Of a stretch of DNA of 64,000 nt, positions 18,760 through 27,737 are shown one piece after another (positions within the stretch are counted from its first letter, which is position 1; each line of letters begins with the position of its first letter). Position numbers and translations under genes: made by a program. Below the pieces are notes generated by a model. The model saw nothing but the letters and a program-made list of their open reading frames with translations. It made no database searches and was not told where the DNA came from. Source of the DNA: JAGDZR01 sp049115695 (GTDB lineage: Bacteria > Bacteroidota > Bacteroidia > Cytophagales > Cyclobacteriaceae); the NCBI GenBank assembly GCA_049115695.1, contig JAGDZR010000018.1:144623-208622 (forward strand), read 5' to 3'.

Positions 18760-20491
18760 AAAAGGTTCGATCTTCAATTTTTTTATCAATTAGGTCAGAA
18801 GTTCCTCCAACTTCCTTTGCTTCCTTCCACTTTTCAACAGCTTCATCCGTTTTATCAAGTTTAAACAATACGTCACCAAGGTGCTCAATTATGGTTCCAT
18901 CAGGCTCTAAGTCGGCCGCTTTCTCTAAATACTTTTTAGCTTTTTCGTATTCACCCATTTTGAAAAGCACCCAGCCGTGCGTGTCAAGATAGGTAGGATT
19001 ATCTGGATATTTGGTAGCTAGTTGAGAAGACATTTTCAGCGCACGGTCTAGTCGTTCCCCTCTTAGCGACAAAAAGTAGCTATAATTGTTTAGTACGTGA
19101 TCATTGGACGGATCGCTGACCAGTGCAGATTCGTATGATTCATCCGACTTGACGTAATCCTTGAGGCTGTTGTAGGCATCTCCCAGTTGAGCAAAAATCA
19201 ATCCTTTGACATAGGGGTCAGCTGCCACCTTTTTTCCTTGCTCAAGCACTCGAACTGACTTTTTATGTTCGTTTTCGATGTAAAGAGAAACTCCGGAGTA
19301 GAAGTAAAAAACTGCCTGATTAGGAAACATCACCATCGCTTCATCACAATAGTGCATTACACTATCATAATTTGATTCTTCAAATTCCATTGCAACGATT
19401 TGTTGCCATACCGCAAATTCACCAGGACCAATTGTGACCGCCTTTTTGAAGTAGCTCAGTGCCTCCTCCTTTTTTTCGAGAAAATTCAGCACATCACCCA
19501 CAAATGCCTGTGCCTGATATTCGTCAGGATGGTTCACTGCCAGCGCTAATGCGACATTGCGCAACGATTGTTTCATTTCATCAGAATTGGCCTTGGTCAT
19601 CAGACTGTTAATCAATTGCATTTTTGATATCAAAGGCACTGAACTTGCATTGATACCCACTTCTAGAAGCAGCAGGGCATCTGCTATTCTGTTTTCCTTT
19701 ATGGCAATATCCGCTAAGAGCAATTCTACATTGGATTCATCTGGAAATGCTTGCTTGACATCATTTAACCTTTCAGTGGCTTCAGTGAATTTATTGTTGG
19801 CAATAAGGATGGTTGCAAATTCAAGTTGAAATTTAGATTCATCCGGGTTGGCTTCAATGATCCTATCCCAATCTGCAATGAGTGATTCAAGGTCATTTTG
19901 TCTTAAATATATTTTTTGCTTTTCCCTAACAATCTCAGGTGACAATCCGTAATGTGCTTCGGCCTTTTCATATGCATCAAGTGCCATGTCAAGTTTGCCT
20001 TGATAGGTGTAGATAGCTGCAAGCTCGTAGTAGATATGGTGATTTTCTGGTAATTCTTCCAGGAGTGTTTCGAAAGTAGCTGCCGCCTCCTCAAGTTGAT
20101 TAATGGCCTTATGTATTTCTGCTTTGAAGAAATAGAAATACTTGTTTTTCTTATCGAGCTCAATAGCCTTGTCGATAAAAAATAACCCCATTTCGTTCCC
20201 ACCTTTTTTAACTGTGACTTCAGCCAGTTTGAAATAGATGGTAGGGTTGGTTGGATTCAGCGTTTGAGCAACTTCCAGTAGTTCATATGCCTTGTCATAG
20301 TCCTCCAGCAAAATGTGTTTTTCAGCTTCAATGAAAGTAGCTTCAATTTTCAATTCATCTTGTCGGGTGAGTGGAAGTTGAGGGGGATCATTCTTTTTTG
20401 ACTTTTTCCGCTGTGCAGTGGCATCTGGAACAACAAGTATGGCAATCAGAAAGATTACAAATGAAAATACAAATGGAGATGGATTGCGCAT
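18752..20491 (-). CDS. exported TPR repeat protein
   Basis: From ATG 20491 the 579 aa start with a signal peptide (MRNPSPFVFSFVIFLIAILV ending DATAQ). A basic linker and many tetratricopeptide repeats follow across residues about 45-570, for example YDKAYELLEVAQTLNPTNP, KLDMALDAYEKAEAHYG and GEYEKAKKYLEKAADLEPDG. TPR arrays act as protein-protein scaffolds. The partner is unknown, but the overlap with DUF4292 and EnvC-like genes points to an envelope complex. An ATG 20 codons earlier (20551) is possible but would bury the signal peptide. Confidence 0.87.
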   Translation of the reverse strand: MRNPSPFVFSFVIFLIAILVVPDATAQRKKSKKNDPPQLPLTRQDELKIEATFIEAEKHILLEDYDKAYELLEVAQTLNPTNPTIYFKLAEVTVKKGGNEMGLFFIDKAIELDKKNKYFYFFKAEIHKAINQLEEAAATFETLLEELPENHHIYYELAAIYTYQGKLDMALDAYEKAEAHYGLSPEIVREKQKIYLRQNDLESLIADWDRIIEANPDESKFQLEFATILIANNKFTEATERLNDVKQAFPDESNVELLLADIAIKENRIADALLLLEVGINASSVPLISKMQLINSLMTKANSDEMKQSLRNVALALAVNHPDEYQAQAFVGDVLNFLEKKEEALSYFKKAVTIGPGEFAVWQQIVAMEFEESNYDSVMHYCDEAMVMFPNQAVFYFYSGVSLYIENEHKKSVRVLEQGKKVAADPYVKGLIFAQLGDAYNSLKDYVKSDESYESALVSDPSNDHVLNNYSYFLSLRGERLDRALKMSSQLATKYPDNPTYLDTHGWVLFKMGEYEKAKKYLEKAADLEPDGTIIEHLGDVLFKLDKTDEAVEKWKEAKEVGGTSDLIDKKIEDRTFYE

Positions 20492-20571
20492 CAACGGTTT
20501 TTTAAAATGCTCTTTTCCTTCAACGTGGAAGTGACAGATGTGTTGGATCAAAATCCGATTAATAAAGACGA

Positions 20572-20579
20572 CAAAACTA
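20572..20579 (-). promoter_or_regulatory. -7 box of the TPR-DUF4292-EnvC unit
   Basis: TAGTTTTG on the minus strand fits TAnnTTTG and lies just after the flippase stop. It would leave a leader of about 75 bases to the preferred ATG at 20491. Confidence 0.4.
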
Positions 20580-20581
20580 AT

Positions 20582-22042
20582 TTATATTTTTTGACTTGCG
20601 ATATGCCGTTTCTCAATAAAGAAGGCAATAGTTAGGAAAGAGATGATACAAATACTTCCGGTTAGATAACGGAAGAGCATGGTTTCCTGATAGTTGATCA
20701 GTAGGGTTGACGCACCTGATAACAGCAGATAAAAGATTGCAGAAATCCAATAATAGGGGATAGGATAGTGTTTGCGGCCCCATACTGCACTCATTATCAC
20801 CATCAATGAAAATGTGATAAAACTGGCCCAGGCACTTCCTGAATATCCCAAGTGAGGGATCAATTGGAAGTTTAGGACTACCGTGAATATGGCTCCAACA
20901 ATACTAATGGCGGCACCATATTTAGTATTGTCTGTCAACTTATACCAGGCTGATAGATTATAGAAAATGCCCATCATTAAACCACTGCCAAGCAAAATGG
21001 GTACAATTTCTAATCCTTCATGATATGCCTTCTGCTGTAAGAAGAAGTTGGCAAGTTCGGGGACCATCATTGTGATGCCGATCCATGCCATGCCACCGAT
21101 TATAATGAAACCATTCATGACCAGTGCCAGGGCTTCTTTGGAATTTTTATTCTCGGCTTGATTGAAAAAGAAAGGTTCAAAAGCATATTTGAATGCCTGA
21201 ATGGCCAGCGTCATGAAAATCGTGAGTTTGTAGCAAGCGCCAAAAATCCCTAATATCTCATCGTTTGAATGATCAGGGTAGAAGGTCTCGGGTAGAATAT
21301 GCTTCAATGCAAGTCTGGAAAACATTTCATTGGTTATTCCGGCAAACCCTAAAATCACCAACGGTCCCGCGTATTTCAATATTTTGACGAAGCGGCTTTT
21401 ACTGAGTTGGAGCGTGACGCTTGTGAAATCCTTGACAAAGAATAATATATAGAGTCCGTTGGCAAGAAGGTTGGCGAGGAATACATAGCCAACACCAAGC
21501 TCCGGATTGTACAATGCCTGATTGACCGTTGGTAGTAGCCAGAGAAAGAAGACGTTGAGACTTACATTGATCATGATATTCACGACCTTTAGCGTTGCAA
21601 ACCTTAATCCCCTGTTCTGTAATCTGAGTTTTGCAAAAGGCAGGGCTACTAAAGCATCAATACTGATGATGCCAAGGACCCACCTGATAATGTGACCATC
21701 ATTCGGGTAACCTAGGCTTACAGCGATTTGATCGGCTCCAAGAAATAAGGGGATTCCAATGCCAACAATGATGATGGCAATAATCCAAAAGCAAGTGCTA
21801 AAAAAACTGGAACTACTCTGTGGATCTCGAGATGCAAACCGAAAAAAGGTGGTTTCCATTCCGAATGTAAAAAGAACATTAAAAAACGCTATGTAGGCGT
21901 AGATTTCTGTGAGAATTCCGTAATCGTGAGTGCCGAAAATATAGGTGTGAAATGGCACCAATGCATAATTAAGCATTCGGCCTAAAATGCTACTTAGGCC
22001 ATAAATGGCCGTATGCCCAATAAGTTTCTTTAATGCGTTCAA
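20582..22042 (-). CDS. oligosaccharide/lipopolysaccharide flippase family protein
   Basis: This polytopic membrane protein of about 486 aa has 12-14 hydrophobic segments. It starts KKLIGHTAIYGLSSILGRML, the typical N-terminus of Wzx/MurJ-like (MOP superfamily) exporters, which flip lipid-linked sugars across the inner membrane. The reading frame extends back to 22138, but that would overlap the crotonase gene by 92 bases with non-family sequence. A TTG at 22042, seven bases after the crotonase stop codon begins, gives the expected N-terminus and is preferred. The substrate cannot be told, and no glycosyltransferases are adjacent. Confidence 0.85.
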   Translation of the reverse strand: MNALKKLIGHTAIYGLSSILGRMLNYALVPFHTYIFGTHDYGILTEIYAYIAFFNVLFTFGMETTFFRFASRDPQSSSSFFSTCFWIIAIIIVGIGIPLFLGADQIAVSLGYPNDGHIIRWVLGIISIDALVALPFAKLRLQNRGLRFATLKVVNIMINVSLNVFFLWLLPTVNQALYNPELGVGYVFLANLLANGLYILFFVKDFTSVTLQLSKSRFVKILKYAGPLVILGFAGITNEMFSRLALKHILPETFYPDHSNDEILGIFGACYKLTIFMTLAIQAFKYAFEPFFFNQAENKNSKEALALVMNGFIIIGGMAWIGITMMVPELANFFLQQKAYHEGLEIVPILLGSGLMMGIFYNLSAWYKLTDNTKYGAAISIVGAIFTVVLNFQLIPHLGYSGSAWASFITFSLMVIMSAVWGRKHYPIPYYWISAIFYLLLSGASTLLINYQETMLFRYLTGSICIISFLTIAFFIEKRHIASQKI

Positions 22043-22046
22043 ATAG

Positions 22047-22832
22047 TTATTCGCCGGTGAACTTTGGAGCTCGTTTTTCGATGAAAGCTTGGGCGCCTTC
22101 CTTAAAATCTTTGGTACCGCAACAAGCCGCAAAACCATTGGCTTCTACCTGAAAACCATTAACACCAGTTTGATCAACAGCATTGATGGAGTCGATTACA
22201 AAGCTGATGGCTACTGGCGCTTTTGTAGCTATTTTCCGAAGGATTTCGGTTGCTTTATCTATTGCTGATTGCTTGTCCTGACAAACGTGATTGACAAGCC
22301 CCCATGACAAAGCAGTTTCAGCATCAATCATGTCCCCGGTCATGCTGTACTCCATTGATCTGCCCTTGCCAATCAATCGTGTCAATCGCTGCGTTCCTCC
22401 ATAACCGGGGAGTATACCCAGGTTAACTTCAGGTTGACCAAATTTGGCGGAAGTGGTTGCTATCCTCATGTGGCAGGCCATGGCAAGCTCACAACCTCCT
22501 CCTAATGCATATCCGGATACTACCGCGATAACCGGTTTTTGAGCATCTTCAATCAGTTGAAATATTTCCTGACCTTCTTCCGAAAATTTCCTTGCGTTGA
22601 CTTCATTCAATTCCTGGAATTCTGTGATATCAGCTCCTGCCACGAAGGCTTTTTCTCCTGCTCCAGTTAATAAAACGCCTGAAATATCGTTCCGATCATA
22701 CGATGTTTCAAAAGCAAGCTTGAGTTCTTGCAAAGTGTCAAGACTAAGGGCATTTAATTTTTTTTCGCGATTGATCGTGATAGTCAAAAGCCCATCAGAT
22801 TCGCTCAATTGTAGGTTCCGAAAATTAGACAT
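22047..22832 (-). CDS. enoyl-CoA hydratase/isomerase (crotonase) family
   Basis: This 261 aa cytoplasmic enzyme is of the size and pattern of short-chain enoyl-CoA hydratase, which adds water to trans-2-enoyl-CoA in beta-oxidation. It has the oxyanion-hole segment AFVAGADITEF, and both catalytic glutamates are present, in GGGCELAMACHMRIA and GQPEVNLGILPGYGGTQRL. The two glutamates favour hydratase over isomerase. It overlaps nothing and is followed by the flippase, probably by read-through and without metabolic relation. Substrate range is not decidable from sequence. Confidence 0.92.
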   Translation of the reverse strand: MSNFRNLQLSESDGLLTITINREKKLNALSLDTLQELKLAFETSYDRNDISGVLLTGAGEKAFVAGADITEFQELNEVNARKFSEEGQEIFQLIEDAQKPVIAVVSGYALGGGCELAMACHMRIATTSAKFGQPEVNLGILPGYGGTQRLTRLIGKGRSMEYSMTGDMIDAETALSWGLVNHVCQDKQSAIDKATEILRKIATKAPVAISFVIDSINAVDQTGVNGFQVEANGFAACCGTKDFKEGAQAFIEKRAPKFTGE

Positions 22833-22902
22833 GCAGTCAATGGATATTTCAAGATGAAAATTACCACGAATTCACCAGAATAATCTGATGATACTGAATA
22901 AA

Positions 22903-23871
22903 TCAATCCGCAGATTCAGGTTGATAGGCATTAAGCCTTTCCGGCAATCTGGTAAGAATTAAATCTACTATTTTCTCTAAATCGAATTTGGGTTGCCATT
23001 GCCAATCATGCCTGGCACAAGTGTCGTCAATGCTGAAGGGCCAACTATCGGCAATTTTTTGCCTGTAGTCTGGTTGATAATCAATTTCAAAAGAGGGAAT
23101 AGCACGAGCAATTGATTCATAAATCATGGCGGGCGTAAAGCTGATGCCAGCTATATTGTAACTAGATCTAACAGTAAGATTTGCCTCAGCAGCATCCATA
23201 AGATCGATTGTCGCCTTCACTGCATCTTCCATGTACATCATAGGGAGCATGGTATCGGCAGATAAAAAGCATTCAAATTTTTCGTTTTTAAGTGCTTTCC
23301 AGAAAATGTCCACTGCATAATCCGTCGTGCCGCCTCCAGGTAAAGATTTATAGCCAATCAATCCGGGATATCTGACACTTCGTACATCCACACCATACTT
23401 TTGATGATAGTACTCACACCATCTTTCCCCTGCCAGTTTGCTAATGCCATAAACCGTATTGGGATTCATGACAGTGAATTGAGGAGTGTTCGATTTGGGT
23501 GAATCAGGACCAAAAACCGCAATCGAACTGGGCCAAAAGACTCGGTTGATTAATCCATCTTTTGCTAATTCTAATACATTGAGGAGACTGGTCATATTCA
23601 GATCCCAGGCCATCACCGGTTTGGACTCACCAACGGCAGAAAGTATTGCGGCCAGATGGTAGACTTGTGTGATGCTATTTGCTTCAATGATGGCTTTCAT
23701 CGCTTCGCGATCCATAGCATCGAGCTGAACATACGGCTCCACTGCATTGATTTCCTCTTTCTTTCGAATATCAGATGCTATGACTGACGTATCGCCAAAT
23801 TTATTTCTGAGAGCTGTTACCAGTTCTGTACCAAGCTGACCGTTTGCGCCGATCACCAGTATTTTTTCCAT
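22903..23871 (-). CDS. L-threonine 3-dehydrogenase, SDR type
   Basis: It oxidises L-threonine to 2-amino-3-ketobutyrate with NAD+. The 322 aa show the Rossmann motif GANGQLG at residues 9-15, the SDR serine region FWPSSIAVFGP and the YxxxK pair in TVYGISKLAGERW. The family stretches SVRYPGLIGYKSLPGGGTTDYAVD and the MLPMMYMEDA region are also present. These match the short UDP-galactose-epimerase-like threonine dehydrogenase rather than the zinc enzyme. The assignment is strengthened by kbl, encoding the next step, on the opposite strand 340 bases away. Confidence 0.9.
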   Translation of the reverse strand: MEKILVIGANGQLGTELVTALRNKFGDTSVIASDIRKKEEINAVEPYVQLDAMDREAMKAIIEANSITQVYHLAAILSAVGESKPVMAWDLNMTSLLNVLELAKDGLINRVFWPSSIAVFGPDSPKSNTPQFTVMNPNTVYGISKLAGERWCEYYHQKYGVDVRSVRYPGLIGYKSLPGGGTTDYAVDIFWKALKNEKFECFLSADTMLPMMYMEDAVKATIDLMDAAEANLTVRSSYNIAGISFTPAMIYESIARAIPSFEIDYQPDYRQKIADSWPFSIDDTCARHDWQWQPKFDLEKIVDLILTRLPERLNAYQPESAD

Positions 23872-23946
23872 TGGGGTAGGGTTGAATAATGTTGCTGCAG
23901 TAAAATTACTGATACATCATTGGATAGTTAATACCATTTGTCATTT

Positions 23947-23954
23947 TACCTTTG
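23947..23954 (+). promoter_or_regulatory. -7 box, possibly leaderless promoter
   Basis: TACCTTTG fits TAnnTTTG exactly and ends five bases before the ATG at 23960, so transcription would start at or next to the start codon. A TTG stands 24 bases upstream, slightly long for a -33 element. The small gene and kbl are probably transcribed from here. Confidence 0.45.
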
Positions 23955-23959
23955 TCGAC

Positions 23960-24208
23960 ATGAGCGAATTTGATGAATATCTGATTGGAAAGAAAATTAA
24001 CCCAACATCATTCAAGAAGAATGAGTCAGATCAATATGAATCATTTGCTCGAATATTTGACCAAATGCACCCTGATAGCTTTACCGCTCAGAAATTGTTT
24101 TTGATTAATAACATACGGTTAAGAAATCCTTATGAGGAGGAGTCAGTTATAGATCAAAAGGTCAAGCCAAAAGTTAAACCGAAAATTGCACCCAGAATTA
24201 AAAAATAA
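23960..24208 (+). CDS. conserved small protein of unknown function
   Basis: This is 82 aa from ATG 23960, with MSEFDEYLIGKKINPTSFKK at the start and FDQMHPDSFTAQKLFLINNI in the middle. The basic tail contains repeated KVKPK/KIAPRIKK. There is no signal peptide or membrane helix, and no domain was recognised. An in-frame ATG at 23882 would add 26 residues of unrelated character and start before the promoter box. It ends three bases before kbl and must be co-transcribed with it. The basic tail could bind nucleic acid, which is only a guess. Confidence 0.7.
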   Translation: MSEFDEYLIGKKINPTSFKKNESDQYESFARIFDQMHPDSFTAQKLFLINNIRLRNPYEEESVIDQKVKPKVKPKIAPRIKK

Positions 24209-24211
24209 ACA

Positions 24212-25402
24212 ATGTATAACACCCTTAAGAATAAACTAACGCAGGAAATAGCTGATATCAAGGAAGCTGGTCTTTATAAATCAGAAAGAGTGATTGCATC
24301 ACCTCAAGGTGCTCAAATCAAACTGGAAGATGGTAGTGAAGTCATCAACTTTTGTGCAAATAATTATCTTGGATTATCCTCACACCCAAAAGTGATTGAG
24401 GCTTCAAAGGAGGCAATAGATACCCATGGTTATGGGATGTCATCAGTCCGGTTTATTTGTGGAACACAGGATATTCACAAAACACTTGAAACAAAGATTT
24501 CAGATTTCCTCGGGATGGAAGATACAATCCTATATGCTGCAGCTTTTGATGCAAACGGGGGAGTATTTGAGCCACTTTTGGGGCCGGAAGATGCCATCAT
24601 CTCAGACGCGCTGAATCATGCGTCTATCATTGATGGTGTAAGGCTATGCAAGGCACAGCGATTTAGATATCAGCACAATGACATGGCTGATCTGGAAGCA
24701 CAGTTAAAGGCTGCAGCTGGTTGTAAAGTCAAACTGATTGTAACCGACGGAGCTTTTTCGATGGATGGCACCATCGCGCAGCTGGACAAGATATGCGATC
24801 TGGCAGATCAGTATGATGCAGTAGTGATGACCGATGAGTGTCATTCGACCGGATTCTTGGGTAAAACAGGGCGGGGTGTTCATGAGTATCGAAATGTAAT
24901 GGACAGAGTAGATATCATCACGGGAACGCTGGGTAAAGCATTGGGCGGAGCGTCCGGTGGATTTACATCTGGTAAAAAAGAAATCATAGAAATTCTCAGG
25001 CAAAGGTCCAGGCCTTATTTGTTTTCCAATACATTGGCTCCTTCAATTGCGGGAGCAAGCATCGCGGTGTTGGATATGCTGAGTGAAACGACCGAGTTGA
25101 GAGACAAACTCGAACGGAATACAAAGTATTTCAGAGAGCAAATGACCCAAGCTGGATTTGATATCAAGCCAGGAGACCATCCTATAGTGCCTATCATGTT
25201 GTATGATGCTGTGCTATCGCAAAAAATGGCTGCCGCTTTATTAGAAAAGGGCATTTATGTCATTGGGTTCTATTTTCCGGTTGTACCAAAAGGACAAGCG
25301 AGAATAAGAGTACAGCTGTCTGCCGTGCATGAACTCAATCATTTGGATAAAGCAATCAAGGCCTTTACAGAAGTCGGAAAATCCCTGGGAGTAATTAGTT
25401 AG
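24212..25402 (+). CDS. kbl: glycine C-acetyltransferase (2-amino-3-ketobutyrate CoA ligase)
   Basis: This PLP enzyme cleaves 2-amino-3-ketobutyrate with CoA to glycine and acetyl-CoA, completing threonine breakdown. The 396 aa are of normal length. It has FCANNYLGLSSHP, SVRFICGTQDIHK, the PLP-contacting DECHSTGFLG and the Schiff-base lysine in TGTLGKALGGASGGFTSG. The C-terminus has GFYFPVVPKGQARIRVQLSA. It pairs with the divergent tdh. The last eight bases overlap the convergent cdaA. Confidence 0.96.
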   Translation: MYNTLKNKLTQEIADIKEAGLYKSERVIASPQGAQIKLEDGSEVINFCANNYLGLSSHPKVIEASKEAIDTHGYGMSSVRFICGTQDIHKTLETKISDFLGMEDTILYAAAFDANGGVFEPLLGPEDAIISDALNHASIIDGVRLCKAQRFRYQHNDMADLEAQLKAAAGCKVKLIVTDGAFSMDGTIAQLDKICDLADQYDAVVMTDECHSTGFLGKTGRGVHEYRNVMDRVDIITGTLGKALGGASGGFTSGKKEIIEILRQRSRPYLFSNTLAPSIAGASIAVLDMLSETTELRDKLERNTKYFREQMTQAGFDIKPGDHPIVPIMLYDAVLSQKMAAALLEKGIYVIGFYFPVVPKGQARIRVQLSAVHELNHLDKAIKAFTEVGKSLGVIS

Positions 25403-26270
25403 ATTTTTCCAGGTTTTCTTCAGCCGGGGGAGTGCTCTCCTCTTGTTTGATTTTATCAAAATATGAAGTGTCTTCTTCATCCTGTTCTCTAAGGTAGTTG
25501 TTGAGTACCAGGCGAAGTTCAGTGGATGAGAGGTTTCGACTAATTCCTCCGTTCAATGAAACAGCGATTTGACCTGTTTCTTCTGACACAATAACGACAA
25601 GCGCATCGGTAGTTTCCGACATGCCAATAGCCGCTCTGTGTCTTAGCCCCAGACTGGCAGAAACGTTTTCCTGTTCTGTGACAGGTAAAATGCACCGGGC
25701 AGAAACAATTCGATTGGCGTGCAGAATCACTGCACCATCATGAAGGGGGCTGAACTTGTTGAAGATGGAAATGAGCAATCGTTTTGAAACGAGACTATCC
25801 ATTCTATCTCCTGATTCTGCATAGAACTTAAGTTCTGAGTTTTTTGAAACGACCATAAGTGCTCCAGTATTGGATACTGCAAGCGCCTTGGCTGCATCTA
25901 CGATAGGACTGATTTCACTTCTTTTGAAAGCTCCGTTGGCTGACAAAAACCGAAACATGCCTTTTTCACCAATATTGGGTGTCCGACCGAGTACCAATAA
26001 GAATTTTCGTATTTCTTGCTGGAAAAGAATAACTAAAGCAAGTATCCCAATTCCCATGAACTCACCTAGCAAAGTGGCCATGAGTTCCATGTTTACAGCC
26101 CTTACCAAGACATAGATAAGGTACAAAAACACATAACCAACCAACACTTTGATAGCGATACTACCCTGCATCAGTTTGTAGACCTGGCTCAATAATATTG
26201 CCAAAATGACAACATCAATGATATCGACCAACTCTACTTCTAAGAATCCTATGGTTATTTCAGCTAACAA
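25395..26270 (-). CDS. cdaA: diadenylate cyclase CdaA
   Basis: It makes the second messenger c-di-AMP from two ATP at the membrane. The 291 aa begin with three hydrophobic segments (about residues 13-33, 38-58 and 64-84), followed by the DAC domain. Both signature motifs are present, DGA in SPLHDGAVILHANRI and RHR in ASLGLRHRAAIGMSE. The charged C-terminal tail is short. The start overlaps the folP end by seven bases, giving the folP-cdaA order common in Bacteroidota. The 3' end overlaps the end of kbl on the other strand. Confidence 0.95.
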   Translation of the reverse strand: MLAEITIGFLEVELVDIIDVVILAILLSQVYKLMQGSIAIKVLVGYVFLYLIYVLVRAVNMELMATLLGEFMGIGILALVILFQQEIRKFLLVLGRTPNIGEKGMFRFLSANGAFKRSEISPIVDAAKALAVSNTGALMVVSKNSELKFYAESGDRMDSLVSKRLLISIFNKFSPLHDGAVILHANRIVSARCILPVTEQENVSASLGLRHRAAIGMSETTDALVVIVSEETGQIAVSLNGGISRNLSSTELRLVLNNYLREQDEEDTSYFDKIKQEESTPPAEENLEKSN

Positions 26271-27103
26271 TTCGTCAGTTTTTCTATCAAAGCAATGCTC
26301 TCCATAGCGGGTTTTACGTCATGTACCCGGAGTATGTTTGCTCCTTTGAGCAAAGCTACTGTATTTAATGTAGTTGTACCATTCAAGGCGTTTTGTGGTG
26401 TTATTTCCAGGAATTTGTAGATCATGGATTTACGCGAAAGTCCAATAAGTATGGGCTTGTTTAGCGCGGTTAGCAACTCCATTTTTGATAATAACTTATA
26501 ACATTGATCTAAGGTTTTCGCAAATCCAAATCCCGGATCGATGACTAGATCATGTATGCCTAGTTTGGAGCATTTGTCAATAAGTTTCGAGAAGTAGGAG
26601 ATTACTGCAAGGTTGATGTCATCATAGTTGGCTTTGTGCTGCATGGTTTGAGGTGTGCCCTTCATATGCATCGCTATGTAAGGAGTCTTGCTTTCAGCAA
26701 TAAAGTCAAGCATGGTCTTGTCAAGACTTCCTCCTGAAATGTCATTCACCATAGTGGCCCCCGCTTTTACAGCTTGCTCTGCCACCTCTCTCCGAAATGT
26801 GTCAATTGATATGGGGACACCAGGGAATACTCGATGCAACGCCTCGATATAGGGGATGGTCCGTCTTAATTCTTCGTTAATTGAAATATCCTCAGCATCT
26901 GGTCTTGAGGAGTATCCACCCACGTCCAGAAAAGTAGCTCCTTCATTGATCATTTGGTCAGCTTTGATGAGTGTGTCCTCAACGGAAGTGAGTCTGCTTT
27001 CCTGATAAAAAGAGTCCGGTGTAGTGTTTAGAATGCCCATCACCTGTGGTTTATCAAGGGTGATCAGCCCTCCTGAAATATTGATTGATTTTGGTCTGTT
27101 CAA
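26264..27103 (-). CDS. folP: dihydropteroate synthase
   Basis: It condenses p-aminobenzoate with dihydropterin pyrophosphate in folate synthesis and is the sulfonamide target. The 279 aa contain GILNTTPDSFYQESRL, DVGGYSSRPDAE, the MVNDISGG loop, VIDPGFGFAKTLDQCYKLL and the final LRVHDVKPAMESIAL. All standard pterin-site residues appear intact. It is the first gene of the folP-cdaA unit and is divergent from the DUF1599 gene. Confidence 0.96.
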   Translation of the reverse strand: MNRPKSINISGGLITLDKPQVMGILNTTPDSFYQESRLTSVEDTLIKADQMINEGATFLDVGGYSSRPDAEDISINEELRRTIPYIEALHRVFPGVPISIDTFRREVAEQAVKAGATMVNDISGGSLDKTMLDFIAESKTPYIAMHMKGTPQTMQHKANYDDINLAVISYFSKLIDKCSKLGIHDLVIDPGFGFAKTLDQCYKLLSKMELLTALNKPILIGLSRKSMIYKFLEITPQNALNGTTTLNTVALLKGANILRVHDVKPAMESIALIEKLTNC

Positions 27104-27170
27104 TTGTACTAGATTTGCTCCCGAAATTGGCTATTTTTAGTCGCATTTAAAACTTCTCTTACGTTTAACA

Positions 27171-27731
27171 TTGAAACAGGATACAGCAGCACAATATCAG
27201 GAGGTAATCAGTGAGTGTAAAGACCTATTTGGGAAAAAGACTCGGGATTATGGAACAGCCTGGCGAATATTAAGAGTGCCATCAATTACCGATCAGATTT
27301 TTATAAAAGCTCAGCGCATACGATCAATTCAGGAAAAGGGAACTCAAAAAATAGCTGACAATATAAGAGATGAGTTTATTGGTATCATCAATTATTGTTT
27401 GATCGCCATGATGCAACTGGATTTGCCAGCGGATGAAGAATTAGAAATTCATTGGGATGTTTTGGAGCCGAAATATGATGGAGTGGTCAAGGAGACTTTT
27501 GACCTTCAGCAGGATAAAAATCATGATTATGGAGAAGCGTGGAGAGATATGCGGATTCCATCGATCACTGATATTATTTTAATGAAATTGTATCGAGTCA
27601 AGCAAATTGAGGACAATGAGGGAGAGACGATCGTTTCGGAAGGAATCAGAGCCAATTATCAGGATATGATTAATTACGCTGTGTTTTGTATGATTAAGAT
27701 GAATGAAACAGCTCAACAAAAATTGAAATAA
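27171..27731 (+). CDS. DUF1599 protein, two tandem copies
   Basis: This 186 aa protein is built of two similar halves. KTRDYGTAWRILRVPSITDQ (about residues 24-43) is matched by NHDYGEAWRDMRIPSITDI (about 115-133), and both are followed by a basic helix and an IxNYxxxxMxxM helix. DUF1599 is also described as a nucleotide-modification-associated domain; the function is not known. The start is TTG at 27171, and no in-frame ATG is near. It leads DUF1599-DoxX-aroK, seven bases before the next gene. Confidence 0.85.
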   Translation: MKQDTAAQYQEVISECKDLFGKKTRDYGTAWRILRVPSITDQIFIKAQRIRSIQEKGTQKIADNIRDEFIGIINYCLIAMMQLDLPADEELEIHWDVLEPKYDGVVKETFDLQQDKNHDYGEAWRDMRIPSITDIILMKLYRVKQIEDNEGETIVSEGIRANYQDMINYAVFCMIKMNETAQQKLK

Positions 27732-27737
27732 ACAGCA

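Noticed and set aside
22043..22138. Longer N-terminus of the flippase
   Set aside because: The extra residues are a shadow of the crotonase gene and do not match the family start.
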